Source of the DNA: WHSW01 sp963842795
Lineage (GTDB): Bacteria; Actinomycetota; Thermoleophilia; Solirubrobacterales; 70-9
Assembly: GCA_963842795.1 (NCBI GenBank)
Contig: CAWJHV010000029.1
Coordinates: 1 to 64,000 of the forward strand
Length of the DNA stretch: 64,000 bases
Reading direction: 5' to 3'
The position numbers were made by a program, and so were the translations under genes. The notes beneath the pieces are model-generated. The model had not been told where the DNA came from. It searched no databases and saw nothing but the letters and a program-made list of their open reading frames with translations. Of this stretch, positions 8,406 to 16,967 are shown one piece after another; the first letter of the stretch is position 1, and every line of letters starts with the position of its first letter.

Positions 8406-9716
8406 TTACTTCTTCTTCGGCTTGAACTTGACCTTCGTGGTGTCCGTGGCGCTCTGACCGAGGTCGTCGGTGAGCGTGGCCGTCAGGGTCGCCTTGCCCT
8501 TCTTGCCGGCCTTGGTCGTCTTCTTGAGCGCCTTCTGGCCCTTCTTCGAGACCTTGACCACCACGGTCGTCGGCACGCCGGCCGGGACCGCCGCGGTGAC
8601 CGCCGGGAGCTTGAACTTCTTCGCCTTCTTGGCCGTGAGCGCCCTCGGCTTCGGCGCCTTGCCGGACCCCGAGATCGTGACGCTCGCGTTCTCGGTCGGG
8701 CAGGTCACCGTGACGCTCACCTTCTTGGTCGACTTCGACTTGATGTCGCCGCCGAGGTCGCACGAGGGCGGGTTGAGCGGCTGCCAGGCCGGGCCGAAGT
8801 CCTCCACCGGGGCCGCGTTCGACGTGAGCAGCGTCGTGTTCTGATCGACGCCGGTTGAGTCGACGGCGGCGATGTTCGAGAACGTGAAGCCCGCGTCGTC
8901 ACGCGTGAGGGCCACCCTGGTCCCGTCCGGCGAGAACGCCGGGCTGAAGTCGTTCGGGCCGGTCGTCAACGGCGTCTGGCCGGTCCCGTTCGCGTTCATG
9001 ACCCTGATGACGGTGCCCGTGCCCTCGATGTCGTCGAAGGCGATCCGCTGGCCGTCCGGGGCCCAGTCCGGCTCGAAGGGATCCGAGGTGGCCGACGGAG
9101 TCGTGAGCCCGGTCAATCCGGCGCCGTCGGGGCTGATGACGGCGATCTGGTGAGAGCCGGCAGTCGCGTCGAAGCGCGAGAACGCGATCTTGGTGCCGTC
9201 GGGCGAATACGACGGGTCGTGAGCGTGGTTGCCCGCCGCGCCCTCGAAGGTGAGCTGGGTCTGGCCGGTGCCGTCCGCGTTCATGATCCAGATCTGGTCT
9301 TCGCTGCCGTCGAAGCGGGTGAACGCGAGCTTCGTGGCGTCCGGGGAGTAAACCGGCGCGGAATCAGAGGACGTCGCCGTCCCGGTGGTGATTCGGGTCT
9401 GACCCGTCCCGTCCTGGTTCATCACCCAGATCGACCCATTGCCGCCCGTGTCGAACCGGGCGAAGGCGATCTTCTCGCCGTCGGCCGAGTACGAGGGATC
9501 CTCCTCGTCGTCGGGCCCACCTGCGAGCAGGACCCGGTTCTGACCGTTCGCGTCGACCGCGAAGATGTCCTCGTTGGTGCCCGGGCCGGGAAACTGCGCA
9601 TAGGCAACCCTCCCGTTCGTCCCCGGGAACGCCGCGAACGCGCTGCCCGCCATCACCAGCGCCGCGGCGACCGCACCGCAGATCGCCGCCACAAACGCAA
9701 ACCGTCTCGTCATCAC
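8406..9716 (-). CDS. Secreted WD40-like (TolB-type) beta-propeller protein, copy 1
   Basis: 436 residues. A signal peptide (RRFAFVAAICGAVAAALVMA, cleavage after SAFA) is followed by five or six PD40/TolB blades with the motif YSPDGTKIAFSR or variants (FSPDGTRVAL, WAPDGQRIAF). A cysteine-bounded Ig-like tail ends in a lysine-rich repeat (KVSKKGQKALKK, KAGKKGKATLTATL). Probably exported and surface-bound through its basic tail; no catalytic motif is seen. It is a tandem paralogue of 9780-11093. The last ~130 residues are nearly identical at the DNA level while the propellers have diverged. Confidence 0.9.
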   Translation of the reverse strand: MMTRRFAFVAAICGAVAAALVMAGSAFAAFPGTNGRVAYAQFPGPGTNEDIFAVDANGQNRVLLAGGPDDEEDPSYSADGEKIAFARFDTGGNGSIWVMNQDGTGQTRITTGTATSSDSAPVYSPDATKLAFTRFDGSEDQIWIMNADGTGQTQLTFEGAAGNHAHDPSYSPDGTKIAFSRFDATAGSHQIAVISPDGAGLTGLTTPSATSDPFEPDWAPDGQRIAFDDIEGTGTVIRVMNANGTGQTPLTTGPNDFSPAFSPDGTRVALTRDDAGFTFSNIAAVDSTGVDQNTTLLTSNAAPVEDFGPAWQPLNPPSCDLGGDIKSKSTKKVSVTVTCPTENASVTISGSGKAPKPRALTAKKAKKFKLPAVTAAVPAGVPTTVVVKVSKKGQKALKKTTKAGKKGKATLTATLTDDLGQSATDTTKVKFKPKKK

Positions 9717-9720
9717 TCCC

Positions 9721-9770
9721 GCTCTCTGTCGTGCCCCGACCCCCTAAAACGACGCGGCCTTGGCCTCAAG
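9721..9770 (-). promoter_or_regulatory. Upstream block shared by the two propeller genes, copy 1
   Basis: These 50 bases match 11102-11151 at 42 positions without gaps. Each copy ends a few bases before its gene's ATG. The conserved core is GTGCCCCGAC plus GTGGCCTCAAG-like sequence. It is probably a duplicated promoter/5' leader; no clear -35/-10 pair is visible. Confidence 0.6.
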
Positions 9771-9779
9771 GACGGCAAC

Positions 9780-11093
9780 CTACTTCTTCTTCTTCTTCTT
9801 GAACTTGACCTTGGTGGTGTCCGTGGCGCTCTGACCGAGGTCGTCGGTGAGCGTGGCCGTCAGGGTCGCCTTGCCCTTCTTGCCGGCCTTGGTCGCCTTC
9901 TTGAGCGCCTTCTGGCCCTTCTTCGAGACCTTGACCACCACGGTCGTCGGCACGCCGGCCGGGACCGCCGCGGTCACCGCCGGGAGCTTGAACTTCTTCG
10001 CCTTCTTGGCGACCCCCAGGCGCGGCTTGGGCGCCTTGCCGGACCCCGAGATCGTGACGCTCGCGTTCTCGGTCGGGCAGGTCACCGTGACGCTCACCTT
10101 CTTCGTCGACTTCGACTTGATGTCGCCGCCGAGGTCGCACGAGGGCGGGTTGAGCGGCTGCCAGGTGGGGGCGAAGTTCTGAACCGGTGAGGCGTCCGAC
10201 GTCACGGGCGCGAGGTTCTGCTCCAAGCCGGTCGAGTCCACGGTGAAGATGTTCGACACGTCGATATCCGAGCGCCCGAACGCAACCTTCGCTCCGTCGG
10301 GCGAGTACACGGGCGAGAAGTCGTCCCCCGGGTTGGTAACCGCCGTCTGTCCGGTTCCGTTCGCGTTGATGGTGGCGACCCTGTCGGCGGCGCCGTCGGA
10401 CAGGTCGAAGACGATCTTCTGGCCGTCAGGGGACCAATCCGGGGTAAACCCCTCCGAGGTCGCCGAACCGGTCGTCACCGAGGTCTGACCGGTGCCGTCC
10501 GGGTTCATGACCGCAATCTCGCGGAACCCGGTCGCGCCGTCGCCGCGCGCGAAGACGATCTTCTGGCCGTCGGGCGAGAACGACGCATCCAGGGCGATAT
10601 CACCGTCCGGCCCGGGCGTGGTCAGCTGCGTTTGGCCGGTCCCGTCGGCGTTCATGATCCAGACTTGAAGGCCCGTGCCGTCGGCGCGATCGAACACGAT
10701 CCGGGACCCGTCCGGGGAGAAGGCCGGTGCGGCGTCGTCGGCGGTCGGCGTCCCCTGCGTGAGCTGCGTCTGGCCGGTCCCGTCCTGGTTCATGACCCAG
10801 ATCTGGCCGTCGCCGGTGCCGCTCGCAGGGAAGCGCGCGAACACGACCTTCTCGCCGTCGGCCGAGTAGGCCGGGAAGTCGTCGTCGTCGGGCCCGGATG
10901 TGAGCTGGACGGGGTTCTGCCCGTTCGGGTCGGCCGCGAAGATGTCCGGCGTCGAGTCAGGCGCCCCCGTTATATGGCTCCAGGCGATCCTCCCGTTCGT
11001 CCCCGGAAAGGCCGCGAACGCAGTGCCCGCCATCACCAGCGCCGCGGCGACCGCCCCGCCGATCGCCGCCATAACCGCAAACCGTCTGGTCAT
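9780..11093 (-). CDS. Secreted WD40-like (TolB-type) beta-propeller protein, copy 2
   Basis: 437 residues from ATG 11093. An in-frame extension to 11150 would put 19 polar residues before the signal peptide and cross the duplicated leader block, so the internal ATG is preferred. The signal peptide ends at TAFA and is followed by PD40 blades (YSADGEKVVFARF, FSPDGSRIVFDR, FSPDGQKIVFARG, YSPDGAKVAFGR). The tail is the same cysteine-bounded, lysine-rich module as copy 1, here ending in a run of lysines. Same predicted role: exported, cell-surface beta propeller of unknown ligand. It forms a direct tandem repeat with copy 1, each with its own upstream block. Confidence 0.9.
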   Translation of the reverse strand: MTRRFAVMAAIGGAVAAALVMAGTAFAAFPGTNGRIAWSHITGAPDSTPDIFAADPNGQNPVQLTSGPDDDDFPAYSADGEKVVFARFPASGTGDGQIWVMNQDGTGQTQLTQGTPTADDAAPAFSPDGSRIVFDRADGTGLQVWIMNADGTGQTQLTTPGPDGDIALDASFSPDGQKIVFARGDGATGFREIAVMNPDGTGQTSVTTGSATSEGFTPDWSPDGQKIVFDLSDGAADRVATINANGTGQTAVTNPGDDFSPVYSPDGAKVAFGRSDIDVSNIFTVDSTGLEQNLAPVTSDASPVQNFAPTWQPLNPPSCDLGGDIKSKSTKKVSVTVTCPTENASVTISGSGKAPKPRLGVAKKAKKFKLPAVTAAVPAGVPTTVVVKVSKKGQKALKKATKAGKKGKATLTATLTDDLGQSATDTTKVKFKKKKKK

Positions 11094-11101
11094 CTCTGCC
11101 T

Positions 11102-11151
11102 GCTCTCTGTTGTGCCCCGACCCCTCTTGACGACGCGGCAGTGGCCTCAAG
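11102..11151 (-). promoter_or_regulatory. Upstream block shared by the two propeller genes, copy 2
   Basis: Second copy of the 50-base block at 9721-9770 (42 of 50 identical), directly upstream of ATG 11093. The differences cluster in the middle (positions 24-28 of the block). Confidence 0.6.
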
Positions 11152-11199
11152 TCAGGCGGAAATCTATCCGAGACGCATGATGCCGGCGAGTCGGAAGAG

Positions 11200-12210
11200 C
11201 TAGCGCCCGACGAGCCGCCGGCCCATGCGCTTCAGGCGCTCGGCCGCCTCGCCGCCTCGCAGCAGCGCGAGCACGAGGAGCAGCGGCCCCGTCATCAGGC
11301 CGACGCCGAGCGCCCAGAAGGCCGCCGCCGAGTCGATGTGGTCGACGAGCCAGCCGAAGTTCATCCCGAAGAAGCCGGTGAGGAACGTGAGCGGGAGGAA
11401 GATCGTCGCGACCACCGTGAGCTTGAAGGTCGTCTCGTTGAGCTGCAGGTCCAGCAGGTGCGTGAGCGCCGACGAGGCGGCGTCGACACGATCCACGGCG
11501 CGGTCGAGCTCGCCCTCGATCCGCTCGAAGTAGACCTCGCGATCGGCCTCCAGCGACGGGACGTGCTCGATCTCCTCGCCGACGCGACCGAAGAGCCCGC
11601 GCTCGGCGGCGATCCGCATTCGCAGCGTCGTCAGCCGCGAGCGCAGGCTGCGGATCACGCGGCGGTCGTCGTGGTCGGTGCGGGTCTCGTCCTCGTCGAC
11701 CAGCTTCGACTCGATCTCGGCGATCTCGCGCTCGACGGCGCCGAGCGCCTCGAGCAGCGTCGCGGTCATCCCCTCGAGCGCGATGTAGACCGCATAACGC
11801 TCGCTGCGGCCGGCCGGGATCCCATCTGGGGCGATGATCCCCGGGAGGTCGAAGCGGTTCTCGTGCACGGTGAGCAGGAAGTCCCCGTGCAGGCAGACGT
11901 TGACCCGGAACAGGCGCAAGCTCGCGCCGCCCGCGTGGGGATCGGCCGGCTCGGGATCGGCCGAACACCAGAACGCGAACACGATCAGCTTCTCCTCGAC
12001 GTGGAGCCGGCTGGTGGGCGAGCCGCCCTGGTCGAAGTGGTAGAGGGTCTGCAGGGCGCCGTCCGAGAGCCCGAACGCCGCCGCCACCTGCTCCGGCCCC
12101 GGGCCGCCCTCGCGGGCGAGGTCGGTCCAGAAGAACTCGCCCGCCTTGCGCATGCGCCCGATCTCGGCCGGCTCGAGCTCCTGCACGATCGAGACCTGCG
12201 GCGTTGCCAT
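11200..12210 (-). CDS. CorA-family divalent cation transporter
   Basis: 336 residues from ATG 12210. A long cytosolic alpha/beta and helical domain (EGMTATLLEALGAVEREIAEIESKL region) is followed by two C-terminal membrane helices. The CorA signature GMN is at 282-284 (TGFFGMNFGWL). The family forms pentameric Mg2+/Co2+/Ni2+ or Zn2+ channels. The tail after TM2 is basic, as expected. A larger frame runs to 12837 but overlaps the divergent hydrolase; MATPQVSIVQELEPAEI is a sensible start. Divergent from 12289, with a 78-base shared promoter gap. Confidence 0.92.
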   Translation of the reverse strand: MATPQVSIVQELEPAEIGRMRKAGEFFWTDLAREGGPGPEQVAAAFGLSDGALQTLYHFDQGGSPTSRLHVEEKLIVFAFWCSADPEPADPHAGGASLRLFRVNVCLHGDFLLTVHENRFDLPGIIAPDGIPAGRSERYAVYIALEGMTATLLEALGAVEREIAEIESKLVDEDETRTDHDDRRVIRSLRSRLTTLRMRIAAERGLFGRVGEEIEHVPSLEADREVYFERIEGELDRAVDRVDAASSALTHLLDLQLNETTFKLTVVATIFLPLTFLTGFFGMNFGWLVDHIDSAAAFWALGVGLMTGPLLLVLALLRGGEAAERLKRMGRRLVGR

Positions 12211-12288
12211 CGCCGCGACTGTAGGCCGAGCGTCGGAGCGAATCGAATCGGCCGCCCGCGTGTCCTGGGGGTCATGGATACTTGGCCC

Positions 12289-13680
12289 ATGCACGCTCGG
12301 CGCAGGGTGCTGCCGCTGCTGCTCGCGGCGGCCGCGATCGCGATGTTGCTCCTCGTCGCGGCGTCCGCCGCGCCCGCGGCGACCCGCTATCAGCAGATCG
12401 ACGGCTTCGACGAGCCCCAGACGCCCGACAACCTCGACCGCGTCGGGATCCTCAAGGTCGGGCCGCGGAAGGCGACCAACGTCCTCGTGCTCAATCCGGG
12501 CACCTCGGGCAGCGCCGCGTACTTCAAGCCACTGGCGAACCTCGTCGCCCGCCAGGCCGAGAACTGGCAGGTGTGGGCCGTCGAGCGGCGCGAGAACCTG
12601 CTCGAGGACCACTCGGTCGTCGACGAGGTCAAGCAGGGCGAGGCGAGCACGCAGGAGCTCTTCGAGTACTACCTCGGCTACCTCACCGACCCCAACGTCA
12701 CCACCCATTACCAGCCGGTGCCCGACGCGACGGTCCCCTTCGCGCGCCAGTGGGGCATGGCCGTCGAGATCGCGGACCTGCGCCAGGTGGTCAAAAAGGC
12801 GGCGGGGCTGGGCGGCAAGGTCGTCGTCGGCGGCCACTCGCTCGGTGGCTCGATCACCACGGCGTACGCGACCTGGGACTTCAACGGCAAGCCGGGGGCG
12901 AAGGGGCTCTCCGGGCTCGTCTACATCGACGGCGGCTCGAGCCCGGAACCGATCACGCCCGAGGTCGCCACCGAGCGGCTCGCCGACCTGCAGTCGTCAT
13001 CGCCGTGGCTCGCCTTCGGCGGCATCGCCGCCCCCTACGCGGGGCTCTTCAACGTCGTTGGCTCGACCACCACCCACGCCGAGCCCGACGCCGTCTCGAC
13101 CCTGCAGACGTGGCCGCCGCTGCCGGACGACCTCAAGCCGCCGGTGACGGCCACCAACGAGGGCGCCTACGGCTACGCGCTCGACACCGAGACCTCTCCC
13201 CCGGCGCTCGCCGCCGCGCAGGCGCATCTCGGCCACCTCGCCGAGAGCGGTGACCCGCGCGGCTGGGACCCGGCCGGCGAGCTGACGCCGGTCGACCGCT
13301 ACGCGCAGATGTTCTCCGGCACCGGAGTGCTCGGCCACGACGGCACCGCCTGGTATCACCCGCTGCGACTGACGATCGACTCCGGCGCGGTCGCCGCAGG
13401 CAACGCGAACCCGGCGCAGGACATCCTCGGCGTCAGGGCGACGCACGGCGCCGATCTGAGCAAGAAGCTGCGGATGTACGCCTTCGGCGCGGCCCTCGGC
13501 GGCCAGCGGGTGCTCGACGCGGCGAAGGCGCTCGCCGCGCAATCGGGCATCGCGCGCAACCGCCTCACCCTCGTCGACCGCCAGTCGACCTACTCCCACA
13601 ACGACCCCAACTCGGCCTTCCCCAAGAACGAGTTCGTCGCCCGCCTGCTCCCCTTCCTCGAGCGGATCGCAAAGCACTAG
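12289..13680 (+). CDS. Secreted alpha/beta hydrolase (lipase/esterase-like)
   Basis: 463 residues from ATG 12289 (an in-frame ATG at 12274 is possible). A signal peptide MHARRRVLPLLLAAAAIAML is followed by mature protein from about residue 30. The nucleophile elbow GGHSLGGS (about residue 187), the strand VLVLNPGTSGSAAYF (about 65) and a C-terminal His in STYSHNDPN fit an alpha/beta hydrolase triad. The substrate is unknown; an exported lipase/esterase is most likely. Its stop TAG shares the palindrome CTAG with the stop of the convergent peptidase, a one-site double stop. Confidence 0.85.
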   Translation: MHARRRVLPLLLAAAAIAMLLLVAASAAPAATRYQQIDGFDEPQTPDNLDRVGILKVGPRKATNVLVLNPGTSGSAAYFKPLANLVARQAENWQVWAVERRENLLEDHSVVDEVKQGEASTQELFEYYLGYLTDPNVTTHYQPVPDATVPFARQWGMAVEIADLRQVVKKAAGLGGKVVVGGHSLGGSITTAYATWDFNGKPGAKGLSGLVYIDGGSSPEPITPEVATERLADLQSSSPWLAFGGIAAPYAGLFNVVGSTTTHAEPDAVSTLQTWPPLPDDLKPPVTATNEGAYGYALDTETSPPALAAAQAHLGHLAESGDPRGWDPAGELTPVDRYAQMFSGTGVLGHDGTAWYHPLRLTIDSGAVAAGNANPAQDILGVRATHGADLSKKLRMYAFGAALGGQRVLDAAKALAAQSGIARNRLTLVDRQSTYSHNDPNSAFPKNEFVARLLPFLERIAKH

Positions 13681-14387
13681 CGCCGGGCGAGCTCGAGCAC
13701 CGCGGCGGCGTGGCGGCGCACCTGCGAGCGGCTGAGCGTGCCCGGGCCGAACTCGGCCACGAACGCCTTCTCGCCGAGCGCCTCGTCCTGCCACCCGGTC
13801 GCGGCTCCGGGCGGGGTCGGGTAGCAGTCGCGGGCGGCGAGCCCCGACAGCCGCGCGTAGCGCAGCGCGACCCGGCGCCCGCGCCGCCCGCACGGGATCA
13901 GGGTCCGCCCGAGCGGCTGGTGGTACCAGATCGTCACCTCGGGTCGCAGCCGGCGAAGGAAGCGGCGCGCCGCCTGCGTCTCGGGCTCGGAGAACGGCCC
14001 CGGGCCCGAGTAGTAGCCGCTCGAGGGCGGGATCGGCTTCCAGTTCGTGGCGAAGTTGCGGTTCAGGTCGACGAGGCTGGCGTTGCCCCGGGTCCCGGCC
14101 GCGACCCCGTCGGGGTTGAGGGTCTCGATCGTCCACAGGTCGGTCCGCCGCAGCCGCCGGTCGGAGAGCCGGCGCAGGCGGGCGACGATCCGCCGGCCCT
14201 CGGTCTCGTTGCCGTGGATCGAGCCGACGACGAGCACCCTCCGGCCGGCGCCGGGATCGCCGAGCTCCCGGGCGACGATCGGCCGCCCGTGGCGCGAGTG
14301 GCCGATCACCTCGGCCGGGTCCGGCGACTGGTGGCCGGCGCCGGCGACCGCCGCGGCGACGAGCGCGGCCACCGCCGCCGAGATCAA
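13677..14387 (-). CDS. Secreted M14-type zinc carboxypeptidase, short form
   Basis: 236 residues from TTG 14387. The TTG overlaps the upstream pepF stop as TTGA, implying translational coupling. The hydrophobic N terminus (ISAAVAALVAAAVAG) is a signal peptide. Zinc and catalytic signatures are VGSIHGNETEGRRI (HxxE), DLNRNFATNW (substrate-binding Asn-Arg), IWYHQP (third zinc His) and a late FVAEFGPG (catalytic Glu). At under 240 residues it is shorter than classical M14 domains and resembles the small gamma-D-glutamyl/murein peptide amidase (MpaA-like) group. Peptidoglycan-peptide recycling is therefore possible but inferred. Confidence 0.85.
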   Translation of the reverse strand: MISAAVAALVAAAVAGAGHQSPDPAEVIGHSRHGRPIVARELGDPGAGRRVLVVGSIHGNETEGRRIVARLRRLSDRRLRRTDLWTIETLNPDGVAAGTRGNASLVDLNRNFATNWKPIPPSSGYYSGPGPFSEPETQAARRFLRRLRPEVTIWYHQPLGRTLIPCGRRGRRVALRYARLSGLAARDCYPTPPGAATGWQDEALGEKAFVAEFGPGTLSRSQVRRHAAAVLELARR

Positions 14388-16204
14388 CCCGAGACCTTGG
14401 CCTCGGCCTCCTCGGCGGCCTCGAGCTGGCGCTCGATCAGGTCGAGGCCGGCGTTCCAGAAGCCCGGGTCGGTTAGGTCGACGCCGACGATCAGGCCGAG
14501 GTCCTCCGGCGAGCGCGAGCCGCCGGCGCGCAGCAGCTCGAGGTAGGACTCGACGAACTCCTCCCCGCGCTCCTCGTAGCGGCTGTAGACCGAGAGCGCC
14601 AGCAGGTGACCGTAGGAGTAGGCGTAGACGTAGCCGGGGGTGGCGATGAAGTGCGGCACGTAGGACCACCAGGAGCCGTAGCCCTCCGAGATCTCGACCG
14701 AGTCGCCGAGCAGGTCGGCCTGGGTGTCGGTCCAGGCGGCGGCGAAGGCGTCGACCGAGAGCTCGCCCGTCTCGCGGCGCTCGCGGTGCACCCGGTCCTC
14801 GAACCGGTTCATCGCCACCTGGCGGAAGACCGCGCCGACGGCGCCGTCGAGCGAGGAGCCGAGCAGCGCCAGGCGCTCGGAGTCGTCGGGCGCCTGCTCC
14901 AGCAGGCGGCCGAGGACGATCGTCTCGCCGAAGATCGACGCGGTCTCGGCGACCGTCAGCGGGGTGCCGAACTCGAACACGCCGCGGGGGCGGGCGAGCG
15001 CCGCATGCACGCCGTGGCCGAGCTCGTGCGCCATCACCAGCACGTCGTAGGGACGCGAGGTGTAGTTGAGCATCACGTACGGGTGGGCCGAGGGCACCGC
15101 GTAGGAGCAGAAGGCGCCGCCCCGCTTGCCCGGGCCCGGCGGAGCGTCGATGTAGTCGCCGGTGAAGAACTCCTCCGCGGTCGACCCGAGCTCGGGCGAG
15201 AAGGTCGCATAGCAGTCGAGCACCAGCTCCCGCGCCTCGGTGTAGGGCACCGTGCGCTCGGCCTCGGCAAGCGGCGCGAGGCGGTCGTAGTCCGAGAGCC
15301 GCTCGAGCCCCAGCAGCCGCGCCTTGAGCCGGTACCAGCGCCGGGCGAGCTCGTAGCGGCCGACGACCGACTCGATCAGCGCGGCGACCGACTCGTCGCT
15401 GGCCTCGTTGTCGAGGTTGCGGGCGGCGAGCCAGTGATCGAAGGAGCGCAGGCGGTCGCGGGCCGCCTTGTCCTGGAGCAGGGTGTTGAAGATGAACGCC
15501 CGGGTGCGCAGCCCGGGGGCGAGCGCCTCGGTGACCGCGCCCGCGGTCTCGGCGCGCAGCTCGCGGTCCGGGTCCTGAAGCCGGCTGAGCGCCTCCATCA
15601 GCTGCAGGGGCTCGTCGGCGCCCGAGAGCTCGACCGTGATCGCCGAGGTCTGCTCGGTGAAGAGGCGGGCGAACGCCGAGCTGCCGGTGACCGTGGCCTC
15701 GGTCAGGATCCGCTCTTCGGGCTCGGAGAGCTGGTGTGGGCGGTAGCGGCGCTCGGTGCGCAGATAGTGCCGGCAGAAGTCGATCTCCTCGGCGGCGAGC
15801 AGCTCCTCGGCCCGTTCGTCGTCGACCTCGTTCCACTCCAGGTCGAAGAACAGCAGCGTCATCTGCAGGGTCGCCGAGCGCTCCTGCACCTGCTGCATCA
15901 GCGCGCCGACCTCCGGCGAAACGGTGTCGACCGAGAAGGCGAGCGACGCGTACGTGCCCGCCCGCCCGGCCAGGTCCGAGATCGTCTCGAGCTCGCGCAT
16001 CGCCTCGGCGAGGGCCGGCGCGTCGAGCTCGGCGACCTTGCCGCGGTGGCGCTCGGCAAACGCCTCGGAGCGCGCCTGCGCCTCGTCGAGCTGCTCGAGC
16101 ACCCGCTCGGATCCACGGCCGTCGACCAGGGGCTCGATATCCCAGCGCGCGCGGGCGAGCGCGTCGTCGGTCCCGGCGCCGTTTCCGCGTGCGTTCTCGC
16201 TCAT
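14384..16204 (-). CDS. pepF: Oligoendopeptidase F, M3 metallopeptidase
   Basis: 606 residues from ATG 16204 (an upstream in-frame ATG at 16219 adds five residues). The zinc motif HELGHG starts at His393, in the context VLVMAHELGHGVHAALA. The downstream third ligand lies in FGTPLTVAETASIFGE. Flanking conserved segments GGAFCSYAVPSAHPYVMLNY and FEDRVHRERR fit PepF. No signal peptide: a cytosolic enzyme that cleaves short peptides. It overlaps the M14 gene by four bases, so peptide breakdown by the two products may be linked. Confidence 0.95.
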   Translation of the reverse strand: MSENARGNGAGTDDALARARWDIEPLVDGRGSERVLEQLDEAQARSEAFAERHRGKVAELDAPALAEAMRELETISDLAGRAGTYASLAFSVDTVSPEVGALMQQVQERSATLQMTLLFFDLEWNEVDDERAEELLAAEEIDFCRHYLRTERRYRPHQLSEPEERILTEATVTGSSAFARLFTEQTSAITVELSGADEPLQLMEALSRLQDPDRELRAETAGAVTEALAPGLRTRAFIFNTLLQDKAARDRLRSFDHWLAARNLDNEASDESVAALIESVVGRYELARRWYRLKARLLGLERLSDYDRLAPLAEAERTVPYTEARELVLDCYATFSPELGSTAEEFFTGDYIDAPPGPGKRGGAFCSYAVPSAHPYVMLNYTSRPYDVLVMAHELGHGVHAALARPRGVFEFGTPLTVAETASIFGETIVLGRLLEQAPDDSERLALLGSSLDGAVGAVFRQVAMNRFEDRVHRERRETGELSVDAFAAAWTDTQADLLGDSVEISEGYGSWWSYVPHFIATPGYVYAYSYGHLLALSVYSRYEERGEEFVESYLELLRAGGSRSPEDLGLIVGVDLTDPGFWNAGLDLIERQLEAAEEAEAKVSG

Positions 16205-16309
16205 CGCTCCAATCCCCACACCGCGGCGAGCCTATCCGACGCCGGGCGCCTCGACGAGCCGCCGGGCCGATAGCGTGGCCCGATCGCCGAGAGCCCGAAC
16301 AAGGCGGTC

Positions 16310-16690
16310 GTGCGCCGCTTCTACGCCGAGGCGATCAACGGCCGCGACCTCGACGCCTGCGACCGGCTGCTGACCGAGGACTTCACCCACGACGGCGAGC
16401 GCCGCGGGCGCGACGGCCAGCGCCAAGCGGTGGCGGCCTTCCTCGACGCGTTCTCCGACCTCGAGAACACGATCGAGATGATCCTCGCCGAGGGCGACCT
16501 GGTCGCCGCCCACCAGACCTGGCGCGGCACCCACGACGGCGAGTTCGCCGGAATCGCGGCGACCGGCCGCCGGGTCGAGTTCACCTCGACCGCGATCCTG
16601 CGGATCGAGGACGGCCTGATCGCCGAAGCCTGGGACGAGGTCGACATGGTCAGCGTGCTCCAGCAGCTCGGGGCGTTGCCGGGGAGCTGA
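16310..16690 (+). CDS. NTF2/SnoaL-like protein
   Basis: 126 residues from GTG 16310. It has the SnoaL/ester-cyclase pattern: FYAEAINGRDLDACDRLLTEDFTHDG, LVAAHQTWRGTHDGEFAGI, TSTAILRIEDGLIAEAWDEVD, VLQQLGALP. Small alpha/beta cone, often a cyclase, isomerase or binding protein; no substrate can be assigned. Odd: the usual first helix of the family (NKAVVRRFY) starts upstream of this GTG. The frame is open back to 16274 but has no ATG, GTG, TTG or CTG there, so the true start is unclear. Confidence 0.8.
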   Translation: MRRFYAEAINGRDLDACDRLLTEDFTHDGERRGRDGQRQAVAAFLDAFSDLENTIEMILAEGDLVAAHQTWRGTHDGEFAGIAATGRRVEFTSTAILRIEDGLIAEAWDEVDMVSVLQQLGALPGS

Positions 16691-16782
16691 GCCGCGCCGG
16701 CGCATCGCGCCGCCGTGCGCGCGGACCGAGCGTCGACTTCCTTTCGGATAGGAGAAGTAACTCGACACTCGCCGGGCGCGCC

Positions 16783-16840
16783 CCCGGCGATCGCCGGGTT
16801 CGGGCGGCTGTAGCCATGAAAACTCGGCGATCGCCGAGTT
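16783..16840. promoter_or_regulatory. Two GGCGATCGCC-centred palindromes 40 bp apart
   Basis: CCCGGCGATCGCCGGG (16783-16798) and AACTCGGCGATCGCCGAGTT (16821-16840) are both perfect palindromes. Their centres are exactly 40 bp apart. They lie in the 277-base gap between the SnoaL-like gene and the DHA2 exporter, which starts 127 bases further on. They could be operator sites for the exporter or, as hairpins, a terminator for the upstream gene. Nothing else is recognised in the gap. Confidence 0.5.
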
Positions 16841-16967
16841 GGCTCCCCCTCCCACCCCCTACCCAGCCAAGCCACGGCCCCGCCGGGCGCTGACACCGGG
16901 GCTTTCGCCACCCGCGGCGCCGCCACCGACGCCCGGGACGCCCGCGCCGCCCGCGTAGTCTCGACCG

